Positions 43,591 to 53,433 of a stretch of 64,000 bases of DNA are shown one piece after another (within the stretch, counting starts at the first letter, position 1; every line of letters starts with the position of its first letter). A program made the translations under genes and the position numbers. This DNA comes from an uncultured Rhodocyclaceae bacterium (GTDB taxonomy: Bacteria; Pseudomonadota; Gammaproteobacteria; Burkholderiales; Rhodocyclaceae): NCBI GenBank assembly GCA_907163075.1, contig CAJQTY010000001.1:2108001-2172000 (forward strand). The letters run 5' to 3'. The notes below the pieces were generated by a model, which was given only the letters and a program-made list of their open reading frames with translations, was not told where the DNA came from and ran no database searches.

Positions 43591-44049
43591 ATGGATCTGC
43601 GCAAACTCAAAAAACTGATCGACCTGGTCGAAGAATCGGGCATTACCGAACTTGAAGTCACGGAAGGCGAAGAAAAGGTGCGCATCGCCAAGCATTCGAT
43701 GGCGGCTCCCCAGCAAACCTATATGATGCCGCCGCAGGCGGCGCCGATCGCGGCGCCAATAGCCGCTGCGCCGGTCGCCGCCGCCGTGGTCGAGGAAAAG
43801 TCCGACGTCCCGGAAGGGGAAGTGATCAAGTCGCCGATGGTCGGCACCTTCTATCGTTCGGCGAGCCCCGGTTCCGACCCGTTTGTCGAACTCGGTAGCG
43901 TCGTCAAGGCCGGCGATACACTGTGCATTGTCGAGGCGATGAAACTGCTCAATGAAATCGAGTCCGACTGCGCCGGCACAGTGAAAGCCATTCTGGTCGA
44001 GAACGGTCAGCCGGTCGAGTACGGCGAACCCCTGTTCATCGTCGGCTAA
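43591..44049 (+). CDS. accB: Biotin carboxyl carrier protein of acetyl-CoA carboxylase
   Basis: 152 residues. An N-terminal helical region ([32 protein letters not shown]) and a Pro/Ala-rich linker precede the biotinyl domain with EAMKLLNE (biotinylated Lys) and the thumb segment. SD GGAAGGAGA is just before the ATG. With AccC it forms the biotin carboxylase half of acetyl-CoA carboxylase for fatty acid synthesis. The 167 bp between the IS end and the start probably carries the operon promoter. Confidence 0.96.
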   Translation: MDLRKLKKLIDLVEESGITELEVTEGEEKVRIAKHSMAAPQQTYMMPPQAAPIAAPIAAAPVAAAVVEEKSDVPEGEVIKSPMVGTFYRSASPGSDPFVELGSVVKAGDTLCIVEAMKLLNEIESDCAGTVKAILVENGQPVEYGEPLFIVG

Positions 44050-44064
44050 GGGGGGCTTTCCGCC

Positions 44065-45429
44065 ATGTTCGGTAAAGTCCTCATCGCCAACCGCGGAGAA
44101 ATCGCTCTCCGCATCCAGCGGGCCTGCCGCGAGTTGGGCATCAGAACGGTGGTCGTTCATTCCGAAGCCGACAGCGATGCAAAATACGTCAAACTCGCCG
44201 ATGAATCGGTGTGCATCGGCCCGGCCCCTTCCAACCTCAGCTATCTGAACGTACCGGCGATCATTTCGGCGGCCGAGGTCACCGACGCGGAGGCGATCCA
44301 CCCCGGCTATGGCTTCCTCTCCGAGAATGCCGATTTTGCCGAGCGTATCGAGTCGTCGGGCTTCGTTTTCATCGGCCCGCGCCCCGAAACCATCCGTCTG
44401 ATGGGCGACAAGGTCTGCGCCAAGGAGGCGATGAAGGCCGCCCGCGTCCCCTGCGTTCCCGGCTCCGAGGGCGCGCTGCCCGACGATCCGAAAACCATCG
44501 TCCGTACCGCCAAGGCCATTGGCTACCCGGTGATCATCAAGGCGGCGGGCGGCGGCGGCGGACGCGGCATGCGCGTGGTGCATACCGAAGCAGCCCTGAT
44601 CAACGCTGTGACGCTGACCCGCTCGGAAGCACAGAATTTTTTCGGCAATCCGCAGGTTTACATGGAGAAATACCTGGAAAATCCGCGGCACGTCGAAATT
44701 CAGGTGCTGGCCGACAGTTTCAGAAACGCCGTTTATCTCGGCGAACGCGATTGCTCGATGCAGCGCCGCCACCAGAAAATTCTCGAGGAAGCACCGGCAC
44801 CCGGAATCGCACCGCGCCATATCGCGCGCATCGGCGAGCGTTGCGCCGAAGCATGCCGTCGAATCAATTACCGCGGCGCCGGCACCTTCGAGTTCCTCTA
44901 CGAAAATGGCGAGTTCTATTTCATTGAAATGAACACGCGAATCCAGGTCGAGCACCCGGTCACCGAAATGATCAGCGGCGTCGATATCGTTCAGGAGCAG
45001 ATACGCGTTGCCGCTGGTGAGAAACTGCGCTTCCGGCAGCGCGACCTGAATTTTCGCGGCCACGCCATCGAATGCCGCATTAACGCCGAAGATCCATACA
45101 CGTTCGTGCCATTTCCCGGCAAGATCACGTTTTACCATCCGCCCGGCGGGCCCGGCATCCGGGTCGACTCGCACGTCTACCAGGGCTACACCGTACCGCA
45201 GCACTATGACTCGATGGTCGCCAAGGTGATCGCTCATGGCGACTCCCGGGACCAGGCCATTCGCCGCATGCGCATCGCCTTGTCGGAAATGAGCATCGAA
45301 GGCATCAAGACCAATATTGCCCTGCACCAGGAGTTGATGTACGACGCCGGTTTCATCAAGGGCGGAATGAATATCCATTACCTTGAAAAACGACTCGCCG
45401 CCAAGAGCGAAGTCAAAAAGGACGGCTGA
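44065..45429 (+). CDS. accC: Biotin carboxylase subunit of acetyl-CoA carboxylase
   Basis: 454 residues. Start [28 protein letters not shown]-grasp Gly loop [13 protein letters not shown]; catalytic region [34 protein letters not shown] with the active Glu and Arg residues. Standard length. It catalyses ATP- and bicarbonate-dependent carboxylation of biotin on AccB. It lies 15 bp after accB. A 737-aa frame on the opposite strand is a shadow. Confidence 0.97.
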   Translation: MFGKVLIANRGEIALRIQRACRELGIRTVVVHSEADSDAKYVKLADESVCIGPAPSNLSYLNVPAIISAAEVTDAEAIHPGYGFLSENADFAERIESSGFVFIGPRPETIRLMGDKVCAKEAMKAARVPCVPGSEGALPDDPKTIVRTAKAIGYPVIIKAAGGGGGRGMRVVHTEAALINAVTLTRSEAQNFFGNPQVYMEKYLENPRHVEIQVLADSFRNAVYLGERDCSMQRRHQKILEEAPAPGIAPRHIARIGERCAEACRRINYRGAGTFEFLYENGEFYFIEMNTRIQVEHPVTEMISGVDIVQEQIRVAAGEKLRFRQRDLNFRGHAIECRINAEDPYTFVPFPGKITFYHPPGGPGIRVDSHVYQGYTVPQHYDSMVAKVIAHGDSRDQAIRRMRIALSEMSIEGIKTNIALHQELMYDAGFIKGGMNIHYLEKRLAAKSEVKKDG

Positions 45430-45441
45430 GCCCGAGCGGCG

Positions 45442-46332
45442 ATGAGCTGGCTTTCGATCAGTATCGAAACCGATTGCCGCCACGCGGAGGCGCTCGCCGA
45501 CGCCCTGCTCGAAGCCGGGGCGCTTTCGGCCAGCATCGAGGATGCCGATGCGGGAACGCCGGACGAAACACCGCAGTTCGGCGAGCCCGGCTCGGTCACA
45601 ACACCGGGCTGGGAGCGTTCGCGCGTCATCGCCCTGCTCGAATCGGGCACCGATGCCGGCCGACTGATCGCCGCCTGTGCGCCCGCCGCCGGACTCGACA
45701 CGATTCCGGCGTTCACCCAGGAAGAAGTCGCCGAACAGAACTGGGTACAGCTCACGCAATCGCAATTTGATCCGATCCGCGTATCCGGGCGCCTATGGAT
45801 CGTCCCGTCCTGGCATCAGGCGCCCGATCCGGAAGCGATCATTCTGGTGCTCGATCCGGGCATGGCCTTCGGCACCGGTTCGCACCCGACCACCCGCCTT
45901 TGCCTCGAGTGGCTGGAACGCACCGTACACGCCGGGATCTCGATTCTTGATTACGGCTGCGGTTCCGGTATTCTGGCGATTGCCGCGGCCAAACTCGGCG
46001 CCGGCGATGTGCTCGGGGTCGATATCGATCTGCAGGCCGTCAGTGCGGCACAAAGCAATGCGGAGCGCAACGAAGTCAAGGCTCGCTTCGAGGATTCGGC
46101 CGGCAAGATCAAGGGGCAGTTCGATATCGTGGTCGCCAACATTCTCTCCAATCCGCTCAAGGCGCTGGCGCCGGCGATCTGTTCGCATGTCCGTCCCGGC
46201 GGCAGGCTGGCGCTCTCGGGAATCCTCGCCGGCCAGGCCGACGACCTGATCGCTGCCTACTCGCCCTATCTGCCGCTCGCCGTCGCCGATACGCGCGACG
46301 GCTGGGTCTGCCTGGCGGGAATGAAGGTCTAG
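45442..46332 (+). CDS. prmA: Ribosomal protein L11 methyltransferase
   Basis: 296 residues. The PrmA N-terminal substrate domain is followed by the SAM-binding motif LDYGCGSGILAIAAAKLGAGDVLGVDID and the NILSNPL catalytic loop. DPGMAFGTGSHPTTRLCLEWLE is diagnostic for PrmA. It trimethylates ribosomal protein L11. It lies 12 bp after accC in the conserved accBC-prmA order. Confidence 0.96.
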   Translation: MSWLSISIETDCRHAEALADALLEAGALSASIEDADAGTPDETPQFGEPGSVTTPGWERSRVIALLESGTDAGRLIAACAPAAGLDTIPAFTQEEVAEQNWVQLTQSQFDPIRVSGRLWIVPSWHQAPDPEAIILVLDPGMAFGTGSHPTTRLCLEWLERTVHAGISILDYGCGSGILAIAAAKLGAGDVLGVDIDLQAVSAAQSNAERNEVKARFEDSAGKIKGQFDIVVANILSNPLKALAPAICSHVRPGGRLALSGILAGQADDLIAAYSPYLPLAVADTRDGWVCLAGMKV

Positions 46333-46341
46333 GTCCAGGCG

Positions 46342-47331
46342 ATGAAAACACGCTGTCCGGGTTGCCAGACGACGTTCCGTGTCACGTCGGAACAGCTAAA
46401 GGCGCGTGCCGGAAAGGTGCGCTGCGGGCAGTGCCAGGCCGTATTCAACGCGCTCGACGCCCTGCTCGATGAAGAAGCTTCGTTCGCTACGCTTCAGCCA
46501 CCCAGCGTAAGGCCGGGCGTCACTCCATTTTTGGCAAACCCACCGCCATCACCACCCGCTCCGGAGAATATCCCGGCGCTGGCCAAGGACACTGCCGACG
46601 TCCCGTCCGAAAATCTCCCGGACGCAGACGATTCGCAACATGCGGCTGACGACGCCCCGACCGCGCAAGGCGATAACGAAGCGCAGCCGGATGCCGCACC
46701 GGCTGAAAAAATGCAGCCCTTGACCGAAAGCGCCGCGCAAGAACTCGGCAAGGTCACCGGGCTGATCCTGCCGCGCGAAACGACAGAGATTCCCGGCTAC
46801 AGCAAATGGTCCGAAGGCGTGATGAGCGCTCCATTTGCGGCGCCCGACGACAAGGCCAGCCGCTGGCCGTTCATCATCGTCGCCGTGGCGCTGGTGCTGG
46901 CGCTTGCCGGGCAAATCGCTTTCCGCTTCCGCAGCGAGCTCGCCACAACGGCCCCGAGTCTGCGCCCGATGCTGGCGGCGCTAGGCGACATATTCAATGC
47001 CGATCTGCCCTTGCCACGCCACGTCGAACTGATGAGCATAGAAACCTCGGATCTTCAAGCCGACCCGGCGCGTGGCAACCTGCTGGTCCTCAACGCCACG
47101 CTGCGCAACCGGGCGAACTACGCGCAGGCCTACCCGGCGCTCGAACTCTCGCTGACCGATACGCAGGACGCCGCCATCGCACGCCGTGTATTCCCGCCCG
47201 CCGAGTATCTTTCCCCGAAAGTTCCAGCCGAACAGCCTTTTGCGGCAAATTCCGAGATCACCGTCCGCCTGTGGATCGAAGCCAGGGAAATCAGCGCCTC
47301 CGGCTACCGTCTCTACGTTTTTTACCCCTGA
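46342..47331 (+). CDS. Zinc-ribbon DUF3426 membrane protein
   Basis: 329 residues. An MJ0042-type zinc ribbon opens the protein (CPGCQTTFRVTSEQLKARAGKVRCGQC). A Pro/Ala/Asp-rich linker (about residues 50-150) follows, then one membrane helix (WPFIIVAVALVLALAGQIAF) and a C-terminal DUF3426 domain, probably periplasmic. It follows prmA by 9 bp, as in related genomes. Function is unknown; the ribbon suggests a regulatory or scaffold role. Confidence 0.88.
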   Translation: MKTRCPGCQTTFRVTSEQLKARAGKVRCGQCQAVFNALDALLDEEASFATLQPPSVRPGVTPFLANPPPSPPAPENIPALAKDTADVPSENLPDADDSQHAADDAPTAQGDNEAQPDAAPAEKMQPLTESAAQELGKVTGLILPRETTEIPGYSKWSEGVMSAPFAAPDDKASRWPFIIVAVALVLALAGQIAFRFRSELATTAPSLRPMLAALGDIFNADLPLPRHVELMSIETSDLQADPARGNLLVLNATLRNRANYAQAYPALELSLTDTQDAAIARRVFPPAEYLSPKVPAEQPFAANSEITVRLWIEAREISASGYRLYVFYP

Positions 47332-47360
47332 CCAGCGTTTCCCCCGCTGCACTGCCGAGA

Positions 47361-47380
47361 TTTGCGCGCCGCCGCGCAAA
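47361..47380. terminator. Perfect 8-bp hairpin between convergent genes
   Basis: TTTGCGCG and CGCGCAAA flank a CCGC loop in the 120-bp gap between the DUF3426 gene and the convergent sensor kinase gene. It is probably a bidirectional termination or mRNA-end structure. Confidence 0.5.
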
Positions 47381-47451
47381 CGCTCGCCTCCATCGCCTCA
47401 GTATCTCCATACTCCCGGTGTTGAAGGAGTTTACCGTCGTGTTTTCAAGAC

Positions 47452-49383
47452 TCAATCCTTCTCGCGAGGCAGGCTGACCCAGAACCGGACTTTCCCGCCA
47501 GCGCACTCGACGCCCGCCCTCCCGCCGTGCTTTTCCGCAACCGTGCGCACGTAGTAGAGGCCCAGGCCCGAGCTCGTCGCGCTACTCTTGCCCTTGTCGC
47601 CGCGGCTGAAGCGCTGGAAAAGCTGGCTGATCTGCTCGTCGCCGAGTTCGGCACCTTCGTTTTCAACCCAGAAGCGGATTTCGTCGGCCGCCTGATCGAG
47701 TCCTATGCTGATCGGCGTTCCGTTCGGGGCGTAATTCACGGCATTTTGCAGCAGATTGATCGTGCAGCGCTCGAGCGCATCGAAATCGCCCCTGACCCAT
47801 ACCGGCCCATCCGGCATCACGCGGTCGATGCTCTGGCCGCGTTGCCTGGCCAGCACGTAAACTTCGTCGGCGGCCTGGTGCAGTACCGAAACCAGTTCCA
47901 GCGACTTCATCTGCAGTTGATCAAGGGCTTCGGCGCGAGCCAGCTTCAGGAAGTTCTGCGCCATCGTCTGCGCCCGAAGCAGGGTTGGCAGCAACTTTTC
48001 CGATTCGCACAACGGCTCGCTCTCCAGGCGCTGCACGGCGCTGGCCAGCGGACTGCGCAGGTCATGCGAGATAAAGGCCAGCGCCTCTTTGCGCTGTTCC
48101 TCGAGATGCTGCATACGAAGCTGAGCTGCCTGTACCCAAGCGATGCGCTGCTCGAACCCCATCAAGCGCTCTTCGTCAGGGGAATCCGGCGCCATGCCGT
48201 TTCGCGGAAGGATCGATCGCAACTGCAGCAATTCCTGATCCAGGTGGCGGCGCGCCGCCTCCAGTCGCCGCCAGCTCCACAGCGGGAAGGCCGACAAACC
48301 GCCGAAAAGGGCGCCGGTCGGGGCAAACCAGACCTGGAATAAACCGGGCAGCAGCGTGCTGGCAAGGCCCAGAACAAGAACCCACAGCGTGCAGGCCAGC
48401 AAGCCGGGAAGTGGCATCAGCCGTGGCAGCCAGAGCAGAGGAACGAGCGCCAGGAGAACCGATAAGATCGACTGGCCAAACGCCGGCAAGGCCCTGCTCA
48501 AACGCCCGTCGCGCAGCGAAAGCCACGCATTGGCCTGGACTTCCACACCCGGCATCGGCTGCCCATGCGCCGAAACGGGTGTCGGCAAGAAATCGCCCAG
48601 GCCGACCGCCGTTACCCCGACCAGAACCGTTTTCCCGGCAAAGAATTCAGGCGGCACCTTCCCTTCAAGGACCAGCGCGTAGGAAATGTTCGGAATGGTT
48701 CCCGGCGGTCCGGCAAACGCCAATCGGCGCAGGCCTTGACGCACCAGCCCGAGGCCGGCGGCCGGCGCGTTTCCCGTAACGGCCGGTTCCGGCGGCCGCC
48801 CGGCCACGCGCAGCAGTTCTTCGGCGAGCAGCGGCCAGGCGGCCGCACCCAATCCTTCACGCAGGTCCACCGAACGGGCGATGCCATCCTCATCAAGACG
48901 CACGCTGACCCGTCCCAGTCCGGCCGCCGCCTCGGCCAGATCGGCAATCGGCGGCGATTCGAGTACCTGCCCCCCCGATCCCGAAGTTTCAATCACCAGC
49001 GGCAACACGACCCTGCCGCAATCGGCTACAGCCGCGACCAGCGCCGCGTCTTCCCGCACATCAGCGCTGTGTTCGGAGAAGGCCATATCGAAACCGATCA
49101 CTGCGGGCCCGGCGCCACACAGAGTTTTCAGCAGACGCGCATGGACCTCGCGTGACCATGGCCAGCGTCCAATCCGGCCAAGGCTGTCCTCGTCAACGGC
49201 GACGATCACGATGCCTTCCGGAGCCGGTCCCCGATTTATGCGCTGACCAATATCAGCGACCAGATGGTCGACCCGTTCCAGCACGCCGGAAAGACTGATG
49301 GAAAGCGCGATAAACACCAGCAGCAGAGCGACGATGCCCTTCTCTTCGTCGAGCCGGAGCGCGCGGTATGGTCGGCTGTTCAT
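47452..49383 (-). CDS. CHASE2-domain sensor histidine kinase
   Basis: 643 residues. TM1 (about 16-33) is followed by an extracytoplasmic CHASE2 domain (about 45-295; IVIVAVDEDSLGRIGRWPWSREVHARLL is typical), then three clustered helices (about 302-370). The H-box ISHDLRSPLASA has phospho-acceptor His440. N, G1 and G2 boxes (NLLQNAVNYAPNG, SSGLGLYYVRTVAEKHGG) complete the kinase. It is the last gene of a three-gene operon with a LysM-FecR protein and a response regulator, so it probably signals to that regulator. The CHASE2 ligand is unknown. Confidence 0.93.
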   Translation of the reverse strand: MNSRPYRALRLDEEKGIVALLLVFIALSISLSGVLERVDHLVADIGQRINRGPAPEGIVIVAVDEDSLGRIGRWPWSREVHARLLKTLCGAGPAVIGFDMAFSEHSADVREDAALVAAVADCGRVVLPLVIETSGSGGQVLESPPIADLAEAAAGLGRVSVRLDEDGIARSVDLREGLGAAAWPLLAEELLRVAGRPPEPAVTGNAPAAGLGLVRQGLRRLAFAGPPGTIPNISYALVLEGKVPPEFFAGKTVLVGVTAVGLGDFLPTPVSAHGQPMPGVEVQANAWLSLRDGRLSRALPAFGQSILSVLLALVPLLWLPRLMPLPGLLACTLWVLVLGLASTLLPGLFQVWFAPTGALFGGLSAFPLWSWRRLEAARRHLDQELLQLRSILPRNGMAPDSPDEERLMGFEQRIAWVQAAQLRMQHLEEQRKEALAFISHDLRSPLASAVQRLESEPLCESEKLLPTLLRAQTMAQNFLKLARAEALDQLQMKSLELVSVLHQAADEVYVLARQRGQSIDRVMPDGPVWVRGDFDALERCTINLLQNAVNYAPNGTPISIGLDQAADEIRFWVENEGAELGDEQISQLFQRFSRGDKGKSSATSSGLGLYYVRTVAEKHGGRAGVECAGGKVRFWVSLPREKD

Positions 49384-49422
49384 CAGGGCTCCGGCGATCC
49401 AGAGCGACTCGGCGTGTTCTTC

Positions 49423-51081
49423 CTAAAGCGCCAATGGCACCAGCAAGAGTAGCAGCCAGAGGCGACTGGGCGGAATCTCGATCTTCTGTATCGATATCGG
49501 ACCCGGCGTGTTGTCGTCCCGATCGACGAGGCGCACGCCAAGATGATAGCTTCCGGAGTCCGGTCGTTGCAATTCCAGCCAGCCATCATCCGATCGGGCC
49601 TGCGCCAATACCGGGGCCAATTCTTTCTCGGTGGCGAGGATGGCTTCGTAGAACAGGCCGTCCGGAGGCGGCGACAGTTTGAGGCCGATTTTCTCCGAGT
49701 CGATTTGCAGGGCCATTCGCCCCAGATCGGCCGCGCCAGGGCCGCGCTTATAGGTAAACGCGGCGGCAACGTTCCATGGGCCTTGCTGCCCGTCACCGCC
49801 GACACTGGCCGCACGCCAGTAGAGCTTGCCTTCCGGCAACTCCTCAGGAGCCTCCCAGGCATCGCCACCCAGCGTTTCATCGTACAACGGTGCGGAGAAA
49901 TCGGGCGCGACGGAAACCTGTATGCGATAGTGCGCCACATCGAGCACATTCCTCCAGACGAAGCGCGCCTTGGCCGTACGGATCGTCGCCAAATCCCCCG
50001 GCGACTGAAGGCCGGGCGGGAAGGGTCGGGCGAACACGGTGAATCGGTGTACCGCGTCGAGTCCCTGCAATCCGTGAGCGTCGACCGCGCGCAGGCGCAG
50101 CGCGTAATTTCCGTTGGGCAGGTCGGCAAAGGTCAGCGACTCGCCGCGTGTTGACTTGCCCAGAAGAATGCGCTCAAACGACGCGTCCGGAGCAATCTGC
50201 CCGCGCCACTCCGTAACACCGGCGAGGCGCGGCAGAGGAAAGCGCATCGGCAACTGTTCGAAGCGGTCGGGCAAGGCGGAAACATCGACCGCTTCCAGCA
50301 GTGCAACCGGCTCCATCGGCGCTTCGCCGGCCCTGGCCACCGTTCCCCGATCCTGCGGCACGCTCACGCTGCGACCCGCACTGCGGACGTGGACCAGACC
50401 GCCGATGGTTTCCTCATGCGTCACGTCGTCAACGACACCGAGACGGAAACGCGTTCCGCGAACCACCGCCTGCGCCGAAGGCGTTTGTATCTTCAGGTTC
50501 CGATTGGGGCGTTGTTCCGGGTTGGCCGTGATGTCGGCCTGCCCGCGTTGCAGGCGCATGCGCGTATCGGCCATCAGTCCGCCGGCGTAAAGGCTGAGCA
50601 TATCAAGCACGATCTGCGAGTTGGGCGCAACAAGTATCCTGCTGCCGTCGGCGAGGACCAGCAGGGCGCTGGAGTCCTCCTGCGTTTCCAGCGCAGCGCC
50701 GGAAGCCAGACGCAAACCACTGCGCGCCGTCTGCCAGTCAGCGTCGCCGGTACGCCAGCGAACGGCACCGTTGATGCTTTCCAGGACCGCCGCGGCTGGC
50801 GCCTGCCGGAGCAAGCCGACCGGGATGCGCAACACCGATCCGGGCATCATGCGCAGCGGATCTTCTATGCGATTGGCCCGCTGCACCTTCGGCCACTGAT
50901 CGCTGCGGATGAAATAGCGCTGGGCGATGTTGATCAGGTTATCGCCCGGCTTCACCGTATAGCGCCAGACCGGCGCCGGATCCTGCAACTCGGCGGGCGC
51001 CGCAGCCGAGGGCAGCGGTATGACGAACAAAAACGCCAACAAAGGCGTGAAAATCGCCTTGCGGAAAAACGAGAACCTCAT
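49423..51081 (-). CDS. LysM and FecR domain periplasmic protein
   Basis: 552 residues. A signal peptide (about 1-27) precedes a LysM peptidoglycan-binding motif (YTVKPGDNLINIAQRYFI, residues about 41-92). A FecR domain covers about 130-240 (SSALLVLADGSRILVAPNSQI, QTPSAQAVVRGTRFRLGV), followed by Fn3-like strands and a hydrophobic C-terminal end (LWLLLLLVPLAL). It starts in the ATGA overlap with the response regulator gene and ends 39 bp before the kinase gene. It may sense the wall or envelope and tune the CHASE2 kinase; that is inferred from the conserved three-gene pattern. Confidence 0.88.
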   Translation of the reverse strand: MRFSFFRKAIFTPLLAFLFVIPLPSAAAPAELQDPAPVWRYTVKPGDNLINIAQRYFIRSDQWPKVQRANRIEDPLRMMPGSVLRIPVGLLRQAPAAAVLESINGAVRWRTGDADWQTARSGLRLASGAALETQEDSSALLVLADGSRILVAPNSQIVLDMLSLYAGGLMADTRMRLQRGQADITANPEQRPNRNLKIQTPSAQAVVRGTRFRLGVVDDVTHEETIGGLVHVRSAGRSVSVPQDRGTVARAGEAPMEPVALLEAVDVSALPDRFEQLPMRFPLPRLAGVTEWRGQIAPDASFERILLGKSTRGESLTFADLPNGNYALRLRAVDAHGLQGLDAVHRFTVFARPFPPGLQSPGDLATIRTAKARFVWRNVLDVAHYRIQVSVAPDFSAPLYDETLGGDAWEAPEELPEGKLYWRAASVGGDGQQGPWNVAAAFTYKRGPGAADLGRMALQIDSEKIGLKLSPPPDGLFYEAILATEKELAPVLAQARSDDGWLELQRPDSGSYHLGVRLVDRDDNTPGPISIQKIEIPPSRLWLLLLLVPLAL

Positions 51082-51776
51082 GCCGAATCCTTTTGCCTTT
51101 CGAGCCGGTAGCCGTGTCCATAGATTGAAACGAGACGCCAGCCAAACTCGGGCGTAAGGCAGATTTTCCGGCGCAGCGTGCTGACGTGGACGTCAACCGT
51201 CCGCGTGTCGATATTTGGCGTCAGCGACCAGACCACCTGTATCAGGTGATTGCGCGTCAGCAGACGACCGATATTCTGAAAGAAATGAAGCGCCAGGTCT
51301 GTCTCGCGCTCGGTCAATACGATGACGTTGCCGTTCAGCGAAAACTGCCGCCGTCCGTGATCGATAACCAGTCGGCCGAATTCCTGCGTCTGCGGTGTTG
51401 CGGCGACGTTACCCTTGCGCCGCAGCACCGCCTGCAGTCGCGCCAGCAGGATCGGGCGCGACAGCGGCTTGACGATGTAGTCGTCGGCACCGACGTTGAG
51501 AACTTCGACGACGTCTTCCTCGCTGTCACGGCCGGTGGCGAAGATCACTGGCGGCATCGACTGGCGCAACTTGATCTGAAGCCTCGCGAGCACATCCGTC
51601 CCGGACAGGTCGGGCACCATCCAGTCGAAAAGGCAGGCGTCGAAAGGTTCGTTGCTCACAGCACGTGCGCACTTTGCACCGCTGTTGAACCATTCAACCT
51701 CGTAACCGGCTTCGCGCAGCCAAGCACAAACGGTCGCCGCCGCTTCGGCGTCGTCTTCCAGGTAGGCAATTCTCAT
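51078..51776 (-). CDS. OmpR/PhoB-type response regulator
   Basis: 232 residues. The receiver domain has acidic residues at LEDDAE, the phospho-acceptor Asp in ACLFDWMVPDLSG, a Thr/Ser switch (IFATGRDS) and a Lys in VKPLSRP. The C-terminal winged helix includes LTERETDLALHFFQNIGRLLTRNHLIQVVW and TRTVDVHVSTLRRKICL. It is encoded first in the operon with the LysM-FecR and CHASE2 kinase genes and is the likely output of the system. Targets are unknown. Confidence 0.95.
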   Translation of the reverse strand: MRIAYLEDDAEAAATVCAWLREAGYEVEWFNSGAKCARAVSNEPFDACLFDWMVPDLSGTDVLARLQIKLRQSMPPVIFATGRDSEEDVVEVLNVGADDYIVKPLSRPILLARLQAVLRRKGNVAATPQTQEFGRLVIDHGRRQFSLNGNVIVLTERETDLALHFFQNIGRLLTRNHLIQVVWSLTPNIDTRTVDVHVSTLRRKICLTPEFGWRLVSIYGHGYRLERQKDSA

Positions 51777-51990
51777 GATTGATCCGCTTTATTGCCCGGC
51801 TCGATGCAGAACGATGTAACACATTCGAGCATCATAACACTCCGATTCCCTGCCGAAATAGCCGGAACACCGTATTTTTGCCCACCGCGCCCGGCGCCGA
51901 ACTGTAAAAACACTTTCACGATTTTTCCCTTGCTAAAGACACGGGCCTACCATCATCGCATCAACGGCTTTCGTTCAACGGACACTTTCC

Positions 51991-53343
51991 ATGATGTCGA
52001 TTTTGGTAAAACCAGAACATAACGAAGAACACTTTGGCGAGCGTTCGCACCCGCCCTCCTGGAGGCGTATTGATCGCAAGTCTGACGCGATAAACGATGA
52101 ACGGGCAAACGAGTTGACGATCAGTCATCAGTTGATTGTCGATCGACAAAACAAGACCATCGGTTGCGAATTGCGCCTTAATGGCGGTTCGTCCTTTGCG
52201 CAGGCAGGATTACCCGTGTTTGCCGACGCATCCGTGCTCGCGCGGGCCACCGTTGGCGAATTCGGCTCATTCGACGCGCATAAGGTGCGCAAGACCTTCA
52301 TCCGCGCCACACCCGCTCTTCTCGAAAGCCCGGAGATCGATTTATGGCCGACCAGGGCACTGGTTCTGGAACTTGACTTCAGCGGCGTGCCCGACGACGC
52401 GATGCTCAACCGCTGCCGCCAGTTGCATGACCGCGGGTTTTCGCTCGCGCTCACCAATTACACCGGAATCGACGATCGCAGCCGGCCGCTGCTTTCGATT
52501 CTGGACATCGTCGAAATCAGTTTGAACGACTGCGACGAACAGACTTGTCAGGAACTCGCCGGGTCCTTGTCCAGCCTGCCGATCAAACTGCTCGCCCAGG
52601 GCGTGGACACGGCCGGACAAATGGCATTCTGTCGCCGGGTTGGCTTTCACCTTTTCCAGGGTGAGCATATCGCCCGTCCCGAAGCCATGGGCCGGCGCTG
52701 GCTGCCTGTCTCGCGTGCCGGGCTGCTGCGCTTGATCGATCTCGTCGACAGCCATGCCGGCATCGACATCATCGAGGATGCCATCAAAAAGGAAGCGGCG
52801 TTGATCTACAACCTGCTGCACTTGCCGCGCATTGTCGACAGCGCGCAGGCCACGACACACGGCACGCTCCGCGGCATTCTCACGCTGCTTGGCGGAAACG
52901 CGCTCAGGCGCTGGCTGCAATTCCAGTTGATGACACTCGACGGCGGACAGGTGCACAACTCGTGTTCCTACCTTGTGATGCAGGTCGCGTCGCTGCGCGG
53001 ACGGATGCTGGAACTATTGATGCAAAAACTCGAACTGCACGACAATCGCCTGCTCGACTCGGCTTACCTGACCGGCTGTCTTTCGATGATGCCCACCGCG
53101 CTCCACGAGACAATGGACGGGATGCTTCAGTGCATGACCGTCGAACCCGATGTAGCCAGGGCCCTGCTGTCGCGCGACGGCTTTCTCGGGCAGTCGCTCG
53201 AGGTTCTGGAAACCTTCGACAAGCGGGATTCGCACAACCGTGAACAACAGTTGGCCCGGCAGTCGGGTGGAATACTCAACTACGCCGACCTGAACGACTG
53301 TTTTGCTGGCGCGCTGGCCTGGCTGACGGAAACCGACGTCTGA
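51991..53343 (+). CDS. HDOD domain protein with degenerate EAL domain (YuxH-type)
   Basis: 450 residues. About residues 45-240 follow the EAL fold (ISHQLIVDRQNKTIGCELRLNGG; LVLELDFSGVPDDAM; FSLALTNYTG; LLAQGVDTAGQMAFCRRVGFHLFQGEHI). The ExLxR/DDFGxG metal and catalytic residues are replaced, so c-di-GMP cleavage is unlikely. About 240-440 form an HDOD domain (AALIYNLLHLPRIVDS, GTLRGILTLLGGNALRRWL). Such proteins act as signalling adaptors. The 214-bp upstream gap separates it from the divergent regulator gene, hinting at a shared control region. Confidence 0.85.
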   Translation: MMSILVKPEHNEEHFGERSHPPSWRRIDRKSDAINDERANELTISHQLIVDRQNKTIGCELRLNGGSSFAQAGLPVFADASVLARATVGEFGSFDAHKVRKTFIRATPALLESPEIDLWPTRALVLELDFSGVPDDAMLNRCRQLHDRGFSLALTNYTGIDDRSRPLLSILDIVEISLNDCDEQTCQELAGSLSSLPIKLLAQGVDTAGQMAFCRRVGFHLFQGEHIARPEAMGRRWLPVSRAGLLRLIDLVDSHAGIDIIEDAIKKEAALIYNLLHLPRIVDSAQATTHGTLRGILTLLGGNALRRWLQFQLMTLDGGQVHNSCSYLVMQVASLRGRMLELLMQKLELHDNRLLDSAYLTGCLSMMPTALHETMDGMLQCMTVEPDVARALLSRDGFLGQSLEVLETFDKRDSHNREQQLARQSGGILNYADLNDCFAGALAWLTETDV

Positions 53344-53399
53344 GACCGAACACTGCGCACGGCAATCGTCCCTGCCGACGCGGCCATTTGCGCCGGTGC

Positions 53400-53405
53400 T
53401 ATAAT
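53400..53405 (+). promoter_or_regulatory. Candidate -10 element for the carbohydrate kinase gene
   Basis: A perfect TATAAT lies 28 bp before the start codon at 53434. It is flanked by an inverted GCCGG/CCGGC-type repeat. No good -35 hexamer is present at the standard distance. Confidence 0.35.
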
Positions 53406-53433
53406 CGGCCGGTCTTATTCCTTGTAGACCCCC

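Noticed and set aside
43552-45765. 737-aa minus-strand frame opposite accB and accC
   Set aside because: Long only because of GC-rich codon bias on the opposite strand; accB and accC are unambiguous.
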